From contig JAZSBO010000014.1 of the NCBI GenBank assembly GCA_045602425.1, forward strand, positions 1 to 64,000: a stretch of DNA of 64,000 nucleotides, in the 5' to 3' direction. Positions 8,879-18,424 of this stretch are shown one piece after another. Position numbers and translations under genes: made by a program. The notes under the pieces were generated by a model. The model saw only the letters and a program-made list of their open reading frames with translations, had not been told where the DNA came from and did no database searches. Within the stretch, counting starts at the first letter, position 1; each line of letters begins with the position of its first letter. This DNA comes from RGIG9608 sp045602425 (GTDB taxonomy: Bacteria > Bacteroidota > Bacteroidia > Bacteroidales > Paludibacteraceae).

Positions 8879-11096
8879 TATCTATTCTATTGACCGATTT
8901 CACCGCTGCTATTTTCAACAGATTCATACACAAATTGTTTATATCTTCTACACTATAAACATAAATATGCAAAATACCATTGAAAATACCATCTTTGGTT
9001 TCGATATTTATTTTACTGATATTTATAGAATAATCTTCTGAAATAATCCGTGCAATTTCTTTTAAAACACCCACTTCATCAATACCTTTTATTTCTAAAA
9101 TTGCAGGGAATGAAAGAACTTTATGCGTTATCCATTCTACCGAACGAAGCCGATTTCCAGAACTACTTTTCAGTTTCAAAGCTACCGAACAATGACTTTT
9201 GTGTATTGTTATAGAGTTGTCATCTTCCATCATTCCTAATACCTCATCACCAGGAATTGGACGACAACAATCGGCTATCCGATAAGAGATATTATTCGAA
9301 TTATCAGAGAGTTGTATTGTTTTACTTTTATCAATATTAACCGTTTTTTTCTCTTTTTTAGCTGACGAACCAAATTGTAGTTTCCAAATCTTCATCCAAC
9401 GGCTTTGACTCTTTTTCTTAAAAATTACCTCTTGAATATCATTAAGATTCAGAATACCTCTACCCGCTGCATAAAACAAATCATCAGCATGAGCAAATTT
9501 ATAGTAGCTCAACAGCTCAGGCATTGTTTCCGAACCTTTTGCTAAGTTTATTTTTTTCAATTCGTCTTCTATCAAACTCTCACCATGTTTGACAATACTC
9601 TTTATCTCCTTTTTAAAAATCGAACGCAATTTCGACTTGGCCTTTGCAGTTGTTACAATATCAATCCATTCTTTTTGAGGTTGTTGCTTTTTTGAAGTTA
9701 ACAATTCTACTTGATCTCCACTTTTTAACACATAACTCAACGGTACCAATTTGTGATTGACTTTTGCTCCAATGCACTGCAATGCTATATCGGAATGCAA
9801 ATAAAAAGCAAAATCTAACGCTGTTGCACCTTGCGGTATTGTTCGAATATCGCCTTTAGGCGTAAAAACAAATATTTCGGATGCGAATAGATTTAATTTA
9901 AACGTATCCATAAAATCTATCGCATTAGGCTCTGGATGTTCGAGCAATTCTTTGATTGTTTTCAACCACTTATCCAATTCCGAATCTTCATTTTCACCTG
10001 TTTTGTATTTCCAATGAGCCGCCAAGCCTTTTTCAGCGATTTCATTCATTCTTCGTGAGCGAATTTGTACTTCCTCCCAATTTCCAGCATTTCCCATCAC
10101 GGTAACATGTAAAGCCTCATAGCCATTTGCTTTAGGCGTAGTAACCCAATCACGTAAACGTTCAGGATGAGGTTTATACAAATTCGTTATTATCGAATAA
10201 ATAATCCAACATTGCTCTTTTTCGCTCAAACCGTCTTTCGGTGTAAACACTATACGAGCTGCTAACAAATCAAAGACTTCTTCGAATGGAATATGTTTTC
10301 GTTGCATTTTTCGCCAAATAGACGATGGTGATTTTATTCGCATTTGTAAATCAAAATCGTAACCTATTTCTTTCAATTTACTTGCTATCGGTTGTGAAAA
10401 TTCTTCAAAAACTGTTTTAAGATGAGGCTTTATGGCTTCGATTTTTTTCTCTATCTGTGCAAATGCTTCTGGTTGTTCGTACTTAAAACACAAATCTTCC
10501 AATTCAGTTTTTATAGTAAACAATCCCAATCGTTGTGCTAACGGAGCATAGATATATTGCGTTTCACCTGTAATTTTCAATTGTTTAGCGGGAAGCATCG
10601 AACTCAATGTTCGCATATTATGCAAACGATCGGCTATTTTTATTAGAATTACCCGAATATCTTCGGACATAGTCAATAGTAGCTTCCTAAAATTCTCTGC
10701 TTGAACAGAAGCTTGTGCACCAAAAACACCACCAGATATTTTTGTTAAACCATCAACTATCGAAGCTATTTTCGGACCAAATAGATTTTCAATATCCTCG
10801 ATCGTATAATCGGTATCTTCTACAACATCGTGTAGCAATGCCGAACAAATAGATGTTGAACCTAAACCAATCTCTGAAATAACAATATTAGCCACAGCTA
10901 TCGGATGCAAAATGTAAGGTTCTCCCGAACGGCGACGAACACCATTATGTGCTTTCTTTGCAAAATTGAAAGCCTTTGTTATAATCTCTATTTTCTGCCG
11001 ATGTGGAGAGTTCTTATAAGCTGTCAGCATCTCTTGAAACTTCTGTTCAACCAAAAGAGTCTCTTCTTCTTGTGTCATTTGAGGGTGATATTCCAT
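8868..11096 (-). CDS. RelA/SpoT bifunctional (p)ppGpp synthetase/hydrolase
   Basis: A 742 aa long RSH enzyme that makes and degrades the stringent-response alarmone. Domains in order: HD hydrolase (about 45-200, with LLHDVVEDTDYT), nucleotidyltransferase synthetase (about 240-360), TGS (about 400-460) and C-terminal ACT (about 665-742). The intact HD motif suggests hydrolase function is retained, as in SpoT/Rel. It lies seven bases after the M23 peptidase gene on the same strand and is probably co-transcribed. Confidence 0.95.
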   Translation of the reverse strand: MEYHPQMTQEEETLLVEQKFQEMLTAYKNSPHRQKIEIITKAFNFAKKAHNGVRRRSGEPYILHPIAVANIVISEIGLGSTSICSALLHDVVEDTDYTIEDIENLFGPKIASIVDGLTKISGGVFGAQASVQAENFRKLLLTMSEDIRVILIKIADRLHNMRTLSSMLPAKQLKITGETQYIYAPLAQRLGLFTIKTELEDLCFKYEQPEAFAQIEKKIEAIKPHLKTVFEEFSQPIASKLKEIGYDFDLQMRIKSPSSIWRKMQRKHIPFEEVFDLLAARIVFTPKDGLSEKEQCWIIYSIITNLYKPHPERLRDWVTTPKANGYEALHVTVMGNAGNWEEVQIRSRRMNEIAEKGLAAHWKYKTGENEDSELDKWLKTIKELLEHPEPNAIDFMDTFKLNLFASEIFVFTPKGDIRTIPQGATALDFAFYLHSDIALQCIGAKVNHKLVPLSYVLKSGDQVELLTSKKQQPQKEWIDIVTTAKAKSKLRSIFKKEIKSIVKHGESLIEDELKKINLAKGSETMPELLSYYKFAHADDLFYAAGRGILNLNDIQEVIFKKKSQSRWMKIWKLQFGSSAKKEKKTVNIDKSKTIQLSDNSNNISYRIADCCRPIPGDEVLGMMEDDNSITIHKSHCSVALKLKSSSGNRLRSVEWITHKVLSFPAILEIKGIDEVGVLKEIARIISEDYSINISKINIETKDGIFNGILHIYVYSVEDINNLCMNLLKIAAVKSVNRIDTID

Positions 11097-11103
11097 AAAT
11101 ACA

Positions 11104-12075
11104 TCAATCTAATACCTGTCCTGCATTATTAGCCATTTGCACCATTAAATCATATTCTTCAGGCGACAAATCAAGAAAATAATAATTTTGAGGATTCTGA
11201 GGTTCACCCTTATAGCGAACTTCGTAATGTAAATGCGGACCTGTCGATTTTCCCGTATTTCCAACAAACGCAATAACATCGCCACGAGTTACCTTCTGCC
11301 CTACTTTCACCTTATAACGACTCAAATGTGCATAACGCGTTTCATAACCAAAACCATGATCTACCTTCACCAAATTACCATAACCTTGCTGCCAGCCAGC
11401 AAAAGTAACCACACCATTGCCAGTTACAAATATTTCTGTACCTGTAGGTGCTGTAAAGTCCATTCCTTCGTGCATTTTTAACGTATGATAAACTGGATCT
11501 ATACGGCGACCAAAACCAGAAGCCATACGCGTTAAGTCTTTGTTAAGTACAGGTTGAATGGCAGGGATATGTTTCAATTTTGTTTCATGATTTATCGCTA
11601 AATTTACAATTTTATCATACGATTTTGATTGCAAATAAACCTCTCGAGCAAGATGATCCATATTTTTTGAAGTTTCAATCATTATTTCAGAATTCGACAT
11701 TCCTTGCAAACGCTCATATCGGTTCACTCCACCAATTTCACCCTTACGAACAGCATAAGGAATGGGATCTGCCTGAAAAACAACACGATAAAGATTATCA
11801 TCTCTATCTTGAAGGTCGTTCATTACCGCTTGTATATCTTTCAATTGACTATTCAACAAATCGTATTGCAATGCCATTGTTTCATTTTCACGCCGCAAAC
11901 GCTCCTCTTTTGGTGAATCAAAAAAATAGTAATAACAAAAAAATAAAAGAATACTTAAAAACAAAGCTAAAAGAAACGTATTCAGAAAATGCTTAAAACG
12001 ATGACCAAACGAATGTTCAATTCGTTCGTAAGTCAACTTTTCAGGATTAAATCGGAATTTAATATTTTTCTTCAT
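11104..12075 (-). CDS. M23 family murein peptidase with N-terminal membrane anchor
   Basis: A 323 aa protein with a short cytoplasmic N-terminus, one transmembrane helix near residues 30-50, a coiled-coil stretch (about 55-90) and a C-terminal LytM/M23 domain. Zinc-site motifs are visible: MHEGMDF (HxxxD) and GPHLHYEV (HxH). It should act on peptidoglycan cross-links in the periplasm or regulate amidases, as LytM proteins do. It lies immediately upstream of the RSH gene. Confidence 0.92.
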   Translation of the reverse strand: MKKNIKFRFNPEKLTYERIEHSFGHRFKHFLNTFLLALFLSILLFFCYYYFFDSPKEERLRRENETMALQYDLLNSQLKDIQAVMNDLQDRDDNLYRVVFQADPIPYAVRKGEIGGVNRYERLQGMSNSEIMIETSKNMDHLAREVYLQSKSYDKIVNLAINHETKLKHIPAIQPVLNKDLTRMASGFGRRIDPVYHTLKMHEGMDFTAPTGTEIFVTGNGVVTFAGWQQGYGNLVKVDHGFGYETRYAHLSRYKVKVGQKVTRGDVIAFVGNTGKSTGPHLHYEVRYKGEPQNPQNYYFLDLSPEEYDLMVQMANNAGQVLD

Positions 12076-12103
12076 TAGTATTGACTAATTTGCCCTGTTT
12101 CGG

Positions 12104-12111
12104 CAAAATTA
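12104..12111 (-). promoter_or_regulatory. -7 box for the M23 peptidase-RSH pair
   Basis: Minus strand TAATTTTG matches TAnnTTTG and lies 28 bases before the M23 ATG. The -33 element is not clear. Confidence 0.4.
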
Positions 12112-12125
12112 AACATTTTTTTCAC

Positions 12126-12133
12126 TATTTTTG
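12126..12133 (+). promoter_or_regulatory. -7 box for alaS
   Basis: TATTTTTG matches TAnnTTTG, 61 bases upstream of the alaS ATG. No clear -33 partner was found. Confidence 0.4.
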
Positions 12134-12194
12134 TCCTCGTTAAAAACAAAACAAATCTTTTTAACGCATTTTATAAACAACTAAATTCTAAAAA

Positions 12195-14813
12195 ATGACT
12201 TCGAACGAAATAAGACAATCGTTTCTTGATTTTTTTGCATCGAAAAATCATAAAATTGTACCATCGGCACCTATGGTTGTGAAAGATGACCCTACACTTA
12301 TGTTCACGAATGCAGGTATGAACCAATGGAAAAACATCATTTTAGGTAACGACCCTATACAATACCCTCGCATTGCCGATTCACAAAAATGCTTACGCGT
12401 AAGTGGGAAACACAACGATTTAGAAGAAGTTGGACACGACACCTACCATCACACAATGTTTGAGATGTTAGGTAACTGGTCGTTTGGCGATTACTTTAAA
12501 AGCGAAGCTATAGAATGGGCTTGGGAATATTTAACAGAAATTTTGAAACTTGATAAAAATCGTCTGTATGTTACCATTTTCGAAGGAGCAAAAGAAGATG
12601 GGCTCAAGCGCGACAACGAAGCTGCTGAAATATGGGCTAAATTTATTGATAAAGATAGAATTATTGACGGAAACAAACATGACAATTTTTGGGAAATGGG
12701 CGACACTGGTCCTTGCGGACCTTGTTCGGAGATTCATATCGATTTACGAAGTGAAGATGAGCGAAAAGCTATCGATGGCAAAACATTAGTCAATGGCGAT
12801 CATCCACAAGTAATCGAGATTTGGAACAACGTATTTATGCAATATAACCGCAAAGCAGACGGATCGTTAGAACCGTTGCCAAAGAAGGTAATTGATACAG
12901 GTATGGGATTCGAACGACTTTGTGTTGCCGTACAAGGCAAAACCTCGAACTACGACACTGATGTTTTTCAACCGCTATTAAAAGCTATTGGCAAAAAGTG
13001 TGATTGTTCGTACGGAGCAAATGAAAAATCCGATATTGCAATGCGTGTTGTTGCTGACCATATTCGCACTATTGCTTTTGCCATTACCGACGGACAATTG
13101 CCAAGCAACGCAAAAGCAGGTTATGTTATTCGCCGTATTTTACGCCGTGCTGTTCGTTATGGATACACATTCTTAAATCAACATTCAGCCTTTCTTTATA
13201 AACTCATTCCCGATTTGATTGATTCGATGGGAAATGCTTACCCTGAATTGAAACAACAACAAACACTAATAGAGAAAGTCATCAAAGAAGAGGAAGAGGC
13301 ATTTCTACGTACGCTCGAAACAGGTATCCGGCTTTTGGACAAGATAATAAGCGACACAAAAAAGGCTAACAAAAACGAAATCACAGGTGTCGAGGCATTT
13401 ACGCTATATGATACTTATGGATTTCCGCTTGACCTTACAGAACTCATTCTGAAAGAACACGATTTAACGCTTAACGAGAAAGAATTCAACACCGAAATGC
13501 AAAAACAAAAAGAGCGTGCACGTAATGCAGCTTCGGTAGAAACGGGAGACTGGATTTTGTTGCACGAAGGCGATTCTGAATTTGTTGGATACGACCAAAC
13601 AACGTGCGAAACACAAATTCTTCGTTATCGGAAAATGGCGTCAAAAGGAAAAGAGTATTATCAACTCGTATTAAGCAAAACGCCTTTTTATGCTGAAATG
13701 GGAGGACAAGTTGGCGATACAGGAACCTTGACTTCTAACAACGAAAAAATTATTGTTGTAGATACGAAAAAAGAAAACAATCTACCTGTACATATTGTTG
13801 AAAAATTACCACAAAACATTTCTGCTGTTTTTGTTGCCGAAATAGATACGGAAAACAGAACTGCGATTGAAGCAAACCACTCTGCAACACATCTTTTACA
13901 TGAAGCTTTACGCCAAGTTTTAGGCAATCATGTGGAACAAAAAGGATCGTATGTTTCGGCTAATTCTTTACGATTCGACTTCTCGCATTTCCAAAAACTT
14001 TCTGCGGAAGAAATTCGGGAAGTTGAACATTTGGTAAACAAAAAAATTCGTCAAAACATTTTGTTGCAAGAGCATCGCAACATTCCGATTGCCGAAGCAC
14101 GCAAATTGGGTGCGATGGCGTTGTTTGGCGAAAAATATGGCGAACAAGTACGTGTTATTCAATACGGTTCGTCGATAGAACTCTGCGGTGGCACACACGT
14201 TAAAGCAACAGGTTGCATCGGTATACTACGCATCGTTACCGAAAGCTCGGTTGCGGCTGGTATCAGACGAATAGAAGCCGTAACAGCCGAAAACGTAGAA
14301 AAAATGTTAGATACAGTTCAAGACACTCAAACCACCATTCGCGAATTGTTCAACAACGTTCCAAATATTCTACAAGCCATCAAAAAGACTATAGATGACA
14401 ACACTGCATTGAAGAAAAAAATTGACGATTTCATGCAAGAAAAAACGCAAAATATGCGTAACACACTACTCGAACGTGCTGCTGAAATCAACGGTGTTAA
14501 AGTGATTAAACACATTGGCGAAGAGTCTCCAGAGCTTTACAAAAACATTGTGCCTCTACTAAAAGGAAAGTTTGCTGATACTCGATTTGCTTTTGTTGTA
14601 GGTACGGTGTACGAAAGCAAGCCTTCGCTCATATTGTTTTTAAGCCAGCCGATGATAGATGCTGGATACAACGCAAGCAATATTATCCGCGAAGCAGCAA
14701 AAGAAATTCAAGGCGGTGGTGGAGGACAAGCATTTATGGCTACTGCCGGCGGGAAAAACACTAATGGCATACAAATTGCTATCGACAAAATAGTGGAATC
14801 CATTACTAAATAA
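12195..14813 (+). CDS. alaS: Alanyl-tRNA synthetase
   Basis: An 872 aa class II synthetase of full length. The aminoacylation domain begins at residue 1 (IRQSFLDFFASKNHKIVPSA), and the editing domain carries the zinc-site motifs HSATHLLHEALR and CGGTHVKATG. The C-terminal C-Ala domain ends with the Gly-rich GGGGGQAFMATAGG. It charges tRNA-Ala and clears mischarged Ser/Gly. It is followed nine bases later by a small lipoprotein gene. Confidence 0.98.
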   Translation: MTSNEIRQSFLDFFASKNHKIVPSAPMVVKDDPTLMFTNAGMNQWKNIILGNDPIQYPRIADSQKCLRVSGKHNDLEEVGHDTYHHTMFEMLGNWSFGDYFKSEAIEWAWEYLTEILKLDKNRLYVTIFEGAKEDGLKRDNEAAEIWAKFIDKDRIIDGNKHDNFWEMGDTGPCGPCSEIHIDLRSEDERKAIDGKTLVNGDHPQVIEIWNNVFMQYNRKADGSLEPLPKKVIDTGMGFERLCVAVQGKTSNYDTDVFQPLLKAIGKKCDCSYGANEKSDIAMRVVADHIRTIAFAITDGQLPSNAKAGYVIRRILRRAVRYGYTFLNQHSAFLYKLIPDLIDSMGNAYPELKQQQTLIEKVIKEEEEAFLRTLETGIRLLDKIISDTKKANKNEITGVEAFTLYDTYGFPLDLTELILKEHDLTLNEKEFNTEMQKQKERARNAASVETGDWILLHEGDSEFVGYDQTTCETQILRYRKMASKGKEYYQLVLSKTPFYAEMGGQVGDTGTLTSNNEKIIVVDTKKENNLPVHIVEKLPQNISAVFVAEIDTENRTAIEANHSATHLLHEALRQVLGNHVEQKGSYVSANSLRFDFSHFQKLSAEEIREVEHLVNKKIRQNILLQEHRNIPIAEARKLGAMALFGEKYGEQVRVIQYGSSIELCGGTHVKATGCIGILRIVTESSVAAGIRRIEAVTAENVEKMLDTVQDTQTTIRELFNNVPNILQAIKKTIDDNTALKKKIDDFMQEKTQNMRNTLLERAAEINGVKVIKHIGEESPELYKNIVPLLKGKFADTRFAFVVGTVYESKPSLILFLSQPMIDAGYNASNIIREAAKEIQGGGGGQAFMATAGGKNTNGIQIAIDKIVESITK

Positions 14814-14821
14814 ACAGAATT

Positions 14822-15262
14822 ATGAAAAAATTGTTATTTGGGACTTTATGTTTATTCTTATTTTGTAGTTGTATTCAAAACAACGACACAAAGTGTGATT
14901 GCCCAAATGTACCGAGCAACACCATAGCTCTTACTACGAAATACATCAACGTATATCCTTCAGATTGGGAAGAATATAACCAACCGCTCGAACGTTATGC
15001 TTACGCCACTTTCGAACTCGAAGATATTACGAAAACAGTTATTGACTATGGTGCTGTAATGGCTTACTACATAGGCTCTACGGACAACCCTCTGCCCTAC
15101 ATTTTCCCTGTAGAAAACGAGATGAACGACACCGTGATTCATAATTTTCGTTTCGACTTAGAGGAGCAAGCAATTACTTTTATTCTCGAGTCGTCGGATA
15201 TGGAAATTTATATTCCACAAGACACTTTAGATTTCAAAGTTTCCATTTTTTATCCAAACTAA
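14822..15262 (+). CDS. Small predicted lipoprotein of unknown function
   Basis: 146 aa with a short signal peptide and a lipobox ending at Cys17 (FLFCSC), so it is probably an envelope lipoprotein. The mature part is acidic and has no domain I recognise. It starts nine bases after alaS and ends before a strong hairpin terminator, so it is likely a distal passenger in the alaS transcript. Confidence 0.7.
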   Translation: MKKLLFGTLCLFLFCSCIQNNDTKCDCPNVPSNTIALTTKYINVYPSDWEEYNQPLERYAYATFELEDITKTVIDYGAVMAYYIGSTDNPLPYIFPVENEMNDTVIHNFRFDLEEQAITFILESSDMEIYIPQDTLDFKVSIFYPN

Positions 15263-15278
15263 TCTTATATACAAAATC

Positions 15279-15308
15279 AAAAAACGCACCTTGACGGGTG
15301 CGTTTTTT
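15279..15308. terminator. Strong bidirectional terminator
   Basis: A perfect 12 bp stem (AAAAAACGCACC, 15279-15290, with GGTGCGTTTTTT, 15297-15308) and a six-base loop, with an A-run before and T-run after. It serves the alaS-lipoprotein transcript and the convergent FISUMP lipoprotein gene. Confidence 0.9.
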
Positions 15309-15325
15309 ATATTACAAACTAACTA

Positions 15326-16648
15326 TTATTCGCAAACTGCACGAATAGTCCATCCATAATGTCGATAATTGGCTCCAATACTAAAATAACTAGAATTAAA
15401 ACTTAAGTCTGCACCAAAATATGTATATTCAGTACCAATCGAACTTAGCCAATAGTAACCGGTTTTCCCTATATCAGACGAATTGTTATACCCAGCAGTA
15501 GGCAAGAAAATAGAATTGCCATTGGTTTTACTTTTTACTTCGTAACCATTTATGCCATTTCTTGAAGTCCATTTCCATGTACAATTATCAACAAGCTCTT
15601 TTGCTTCTTTTGATGTTGGCATTCTCCAATTGCCTCCCATATTAACGGTAGCAGCATCGTCTTCTGGCTCAAGAGTTGTTTTTCCGTCGGTAAACCCGTT
15701 GTTGCCATAATTGCTATCGGTGCAATACTTCGTCATTGTTGTTTCGCTACCATTTGCCCATTTATAGTTCTCCCATGTGTAACTATCTTTTGGAGCCGTT
15801 TCTCCCCATGCAAAGTAACTACCGTATTCTTCCGCTTTAGATGCTCCTACATTACATGTTGCCCATTTTACACTTAAGCCAAGATCTACCCATACAAAAC
15901 CATTCTCAAGTCCTGATGTCGCTTCGTCTTTCGAAATACGATCGATAGTTATCATCGTACCATCTGCCAACGTAAAGTAAACAGATTGCTCGTCGTAGGT
16001 TACACTTTGGAACATCGAGTCGCCTGTGTCTCCTTTTGCTCCATCTTCGCCTGTGGCTTTTTCTAATTGTGTCCACGTTGCTCCGTTGTCGTAAGAAATC
16101 CACCAATAGTCGTCCTCTATCTTCAATTGTGGCGTTACACCATCTTCACCATTGACACCGTTTTGTCCATCTTGTCCGTCTTCGCCGTCCTCACCATTAG
16201 TTCCATTTGCACCATTTTGTCCGCTCACACGAAGTTTGTTGCCATTTTCGTCGAGCAACCACTCGCCGTCTATCGTCCAATAATAAACGCCGTCTTCTTC
16301 TTTCGCTCCGATTATTGGTGCCGATGCATCTACACCATCTTGACCATGATAGATAGTGATAGGTTCGTGTACAGCAAACGTAATAGTATAACCGACTTCC
16401 ACTCCACCGTAACTGATAGGCGAAACACTAACTACATAGTCTTGGCTATTCAATACCTCTACAATTGCTTGAAGCGATGCAATGTTTGTATTGTTTTCCT
16501 TGCAGAGTTTTTCCAATTTGGCAACCCTATTTTCCAACAAACCCAAACGATTCAATACATCGCTATCATCGTATTCACAAGCGGTAAACACCGCACTTGC
16601 CACAAACATCAGTGTGGCAAACATAATTTTATTTAATTGTATTTTCAT
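15326..16648 (-). CDS. FISUMP/collagen-like surface lipoprotein, paralogue 1
   Basis: A 440 aa predicted lipoprotein with lipobox FTAC at Cys24. A coiled coil (about 32-68) and a DUF4988/PL29-N-terminal-like segment follow, then Gly-X-Y collagen-like tracts (GQNGANGTNGEDG), one module of the type DGVTPQLKIE...WWISYD, and a C-terminal FISUMP domain (Fibrobacter major paralogous domain; from WVDLGLSVKWATCNVG to the end). Such proteins are probably displayed on the cell surface and may bind ligands through the lectin-like fold; no enzyme activity is evident. Paralogues lie at 32113 and 41012. The last 60 residues differ sharply from paralogue 3, while the preceding DNA is nearly identical. A structured repeat lies 63 bases upstream. 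Confidence 0.85.
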   Translation of the reverse strand: MKIQLNKIMFATLMFVASAVFTACEYDDSDVLNRLGLLENRVAKLEKLCKENNTNIASLQAIVEVLNSQDYVVSVSPISYGGVEVGYTITFAVHEPITIYHGQDGVDASAPIIGAKEEDGVYYWTIDGEWLLDENGNKLRVSGQNGANGTNGEDGEDGQDGQNGVNGEDGVTPQLKIEDDYWWISYDNGATWTQLEKATGEDGAKGDTGDSMFQSVTYDEQSVYFTLADGTMITIDRISKDEATSGLENGFVWVDLGLSVKWATCNVGASKAEEYGSYFAWGETAPKDSYTWENYKWANGSETTMTKYCTDSNYGNNGFTDGKTTLEPEDDAATVNMGGNWRMPTSKEAKELVDNCTWKWTSRNGINGYEVKSKTNGNSIFLPTAGYNNSSDIGKTGYYWLSSIGTEYTYFGADLSFNSSYFSIGANYRHYGWTIRAVCE

Positions 16649-16710
16649 TTCTTTTTTTATTTAGTTTTTAACTTTTTTACTTCTTCTGTTTGCACCTAAA
16701 AAATGTTGAT

Positions 16711-16964
16711 TTACGCACATAAAAATAGCGTGGTGCTTAATGTAATTGCTTCTTTGAGTTTTTGAGGTCTTCGACTTACCTTTGAGTATCAAATAATGCA
16801 CAAAAGCCCACGCAAACTGCGTGAACATTATTAATGCTTTCTCCTTGATACTCAATAATTTTGAAAGTGTCGAAGTTTCAAAAACTCAAGTTAGCTCATA
16901 ATGCTATTTCCAATATTTTTCAAGATGTGCGTAATAATAATACGCGTTTATTCCATAGGCAAAA
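16711..16964 (-). repeat. Structured dispersed element, copy 1 (candidate leader RNA)
   Basis: A roughly 250 bp element with nested inverted repeats: terminal stem 16711-16720/16925-16934, stem 16754-16765/16878-16889 (12 bp), stem 16769-16775/16869-16875, stem 16782-16792/16845-16855 (11 bp) and apical hairpin 16809-16813/16819-16823. Three more copies at 34721, 42396 and 52097 share the layout with different but still complementary arms. Conserved blocks include GCGTGGTGCTT, GCTATTTCCAATAT and CATAGGCAAAA. It ends 62 bases before the FISUMP lipoprotein gene on the minus strand. I do not recognise the family. Confidence 0.8.
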
Positions 16965-17115
16965 TGTTTTTATGTTGTTTTCGACTCTAATTGTTCAATA
17001 AATCGGGAGCAAAAGTAATGCTTTATTTTGAAAACAGATAAAAATCGCTATTTAATGCAAACTTTTAGGATATTAAAAGACACAAAAAAAGCGAAGTTAA
17101 AAACCTCGCTTTCAG

Positions 17116-17199
17116 TACCCAGACCCGGGGTCGAACCGGGATGGAAGTGAATCCACTGGTGTTTGAGACCAGCGCGTCTACCGATTCCGCCATCTGGGC
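17116..17199 (-). tRNA. tRNA-Leu (anticodon CAA)
   Basis: An 84-base cloverleaf with acceptor GCCCAGA/TCTGGGT (first pair G-U), anticodon stem CTGGT/ACCAG around loop CTCAAAC (anticodon CAA, reads UUG), a short variable arm and T-loop TTCGACC. CCA is not encoded, unlike the tRNA-Ser in this window. Confidence 0.95.
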
Positions 17200-17217
17200 A
17201 TTTGCTCAAATGCACTG

Positions 17218-17247
17218 CAAAGATACGTGAGTTTTTCTTTATACAAA
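17218..17247 (-). promoter_or_regulatory. Promoter for tRNA-Leu
   Basis: On the minus strand TTTG (17247-17244) is followed after 18 bases by TATCTTTG (17225-17218), 18 bases before the mature tRNA 5' end. The motif CTGCAAAGATACGTGA is shared with 5469. Confidence 0.55.
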
Positions 17248-17283
17248 ACTTTTTTTTGTTTTTTTTGAAAATTACTATTCAGA

Positions 17284-17314
17284 TTTGCCTATTACAACAA
17301 AAAAAGTATTTTTG
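17284..17314 (+). promoter_or_regulatory. Promoter for manC-mutL run
   Basis: TTTG (17284-17287) and TATTTTTG (17307-17314) with a 19-base spacer are a good Bacteroidota promoter; the manC ATG is 29 bases downstream. Confidence 0.7.
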
Positions 17315-17343
17315 CATTACGAAAAAATAATAATATTATTTGT

Positions 17344-18417
17344 ATGAAAAACAACTATTGCATCATTATGGCCGGTGGCATTGGGAGTCGTTTTTGGCCT
17401 TTTAGCCGAAAAGATTATCCAAAACAATTTCTCGATTTCTTTGGGAGTGGTCGCTCAATGCTTCAGATGACATTTGATCGTTTTAAAGGTATTATTCCCG
17501 ATGAAAACATTTTCATCGTAACCAACCAAAACTATAAACAACTGATTTTGGAACAACTTCCAAACATAAAAGAAGAGCAAGTGTTGTTAGAGCCAATGCG
17601 TCGCAATACAGCACCTTGCATTGCTTATGCTACTTACAAAATCAAATCGATTTGCACAGATGCTAACATATTAGTAGTTCCTGCCGACCACTTGATTTTG
17701 CAAAGCGATATCTACATAAAAACACTAAAAGAAGGATTTGATTTTATTTCAAAAAACAATTGCATTTTAACGTTAGGAATTACACCAACACGCCCCGAGA
17801 CAGCGTACGGCTACATTCAAGTAACCGACTCAGACACAAATCCTGCGAAAGTAAAAACCTTTACCGAAAAGCCTAATTTTGAAATGGCAAAATTGTTTGT
17901 CGATAGTGGCGAATTTTATTGGAACTCTGGTATGTTTTTGTTTACTGCTAAAACAATCATAGAAAGTATAGAAATGTACCTCCCTAACATTTCCTCAAAA
18001 TTTAATGGGCAAGAATATCTTTTGGGGTCTGATCAAGAACAATCTTTTATCAATGCTATTTATCCGACTTTGCCAAACATTTCTATCGACTATGGCATTA
18101 TGGAAAAAGCTCAAAATGTGTATGTTATGATTTCTGATTTTGGTTGGTCAGATTGTGGAACATGGGATTCACTCTACGATTTCTCACCTAAAGATGAAAA
18201 CGGAAATGCAGCTTTAGATTGTGCTTCGCAATTCTATGACAGCAAAAACAACATTGTTGCACTTAACAATGGAAAGTTGGCTGTGATTCAAGGGCTTGAA
18301 AATTATATCATTGCCGAGTCAAATGGTGTTTTGATGATTTGTAAAAAAGACAATGAACAAAAAATCAGACAATACGTAAATGATATAGACGAACGTTTTA
18401 ACGGAGAATTTAACTAA
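17344..18417 (+). CDS. manC: Mannose-1-phosphate guanylyltransferase
   Basis: A 357 aa single-domain enzyme that makes GDP-mannose from GTP and mannose-1-phosphate for glycan synthesis. The nucleotidyltransferase signature is AGGIGSRFWPFSRKDYPKQF near the N-terminus, followed by VPADHLI and FTEKPNFEMA, and DFGWSDCGTW near the C-terminus. It lacks the C-terminal phosphomannose isomerase domain found in longer homologues. It is first in a likely operon with the next small gene and mutL, and a promoter lies just upstream. Confidence 0.93.
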   Translation: MKNNYCIIMAGGIGSRFWPFSRKDYPKQFLDFFGSGRSMLQMTFDRFKGIIPDENIFIVTNQNYKQLILEQLPNIKEEQVLLEPMRRNTAPCIAYATYKIKSICTDANILVVPADHLILQSDIYIKTLKEGFDFISKNNCILTLGITPTRPETAYGYIQVTDSDTNPAKVKTFTEKPNFEMAKLFVDSGEFYWNSGMFLFTAKTIIESIEMYLPNISSKFNGQEYLLGSDQEQSFINAIYPTLPNISIDYGIMEKAQNVYVMISDFGWSDCGTWDSLYDFSPKDENGNAALDCASQFYDSKNNIVALNNGKLAVIQGLENYIIAESNGVLMICKKDNEQKIRQYVNDIDERFNGEFN

Positions 18418-18424
18418 AAAATTT

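Noticed and set aside
16661..16855. 64-codon minus-strand frame upstream of FISUMP paralogue 1
   Set aside because: It runs through half of structured element copy 1 and is explained by the inverted repeats; no homologous frame is open in the other copies.
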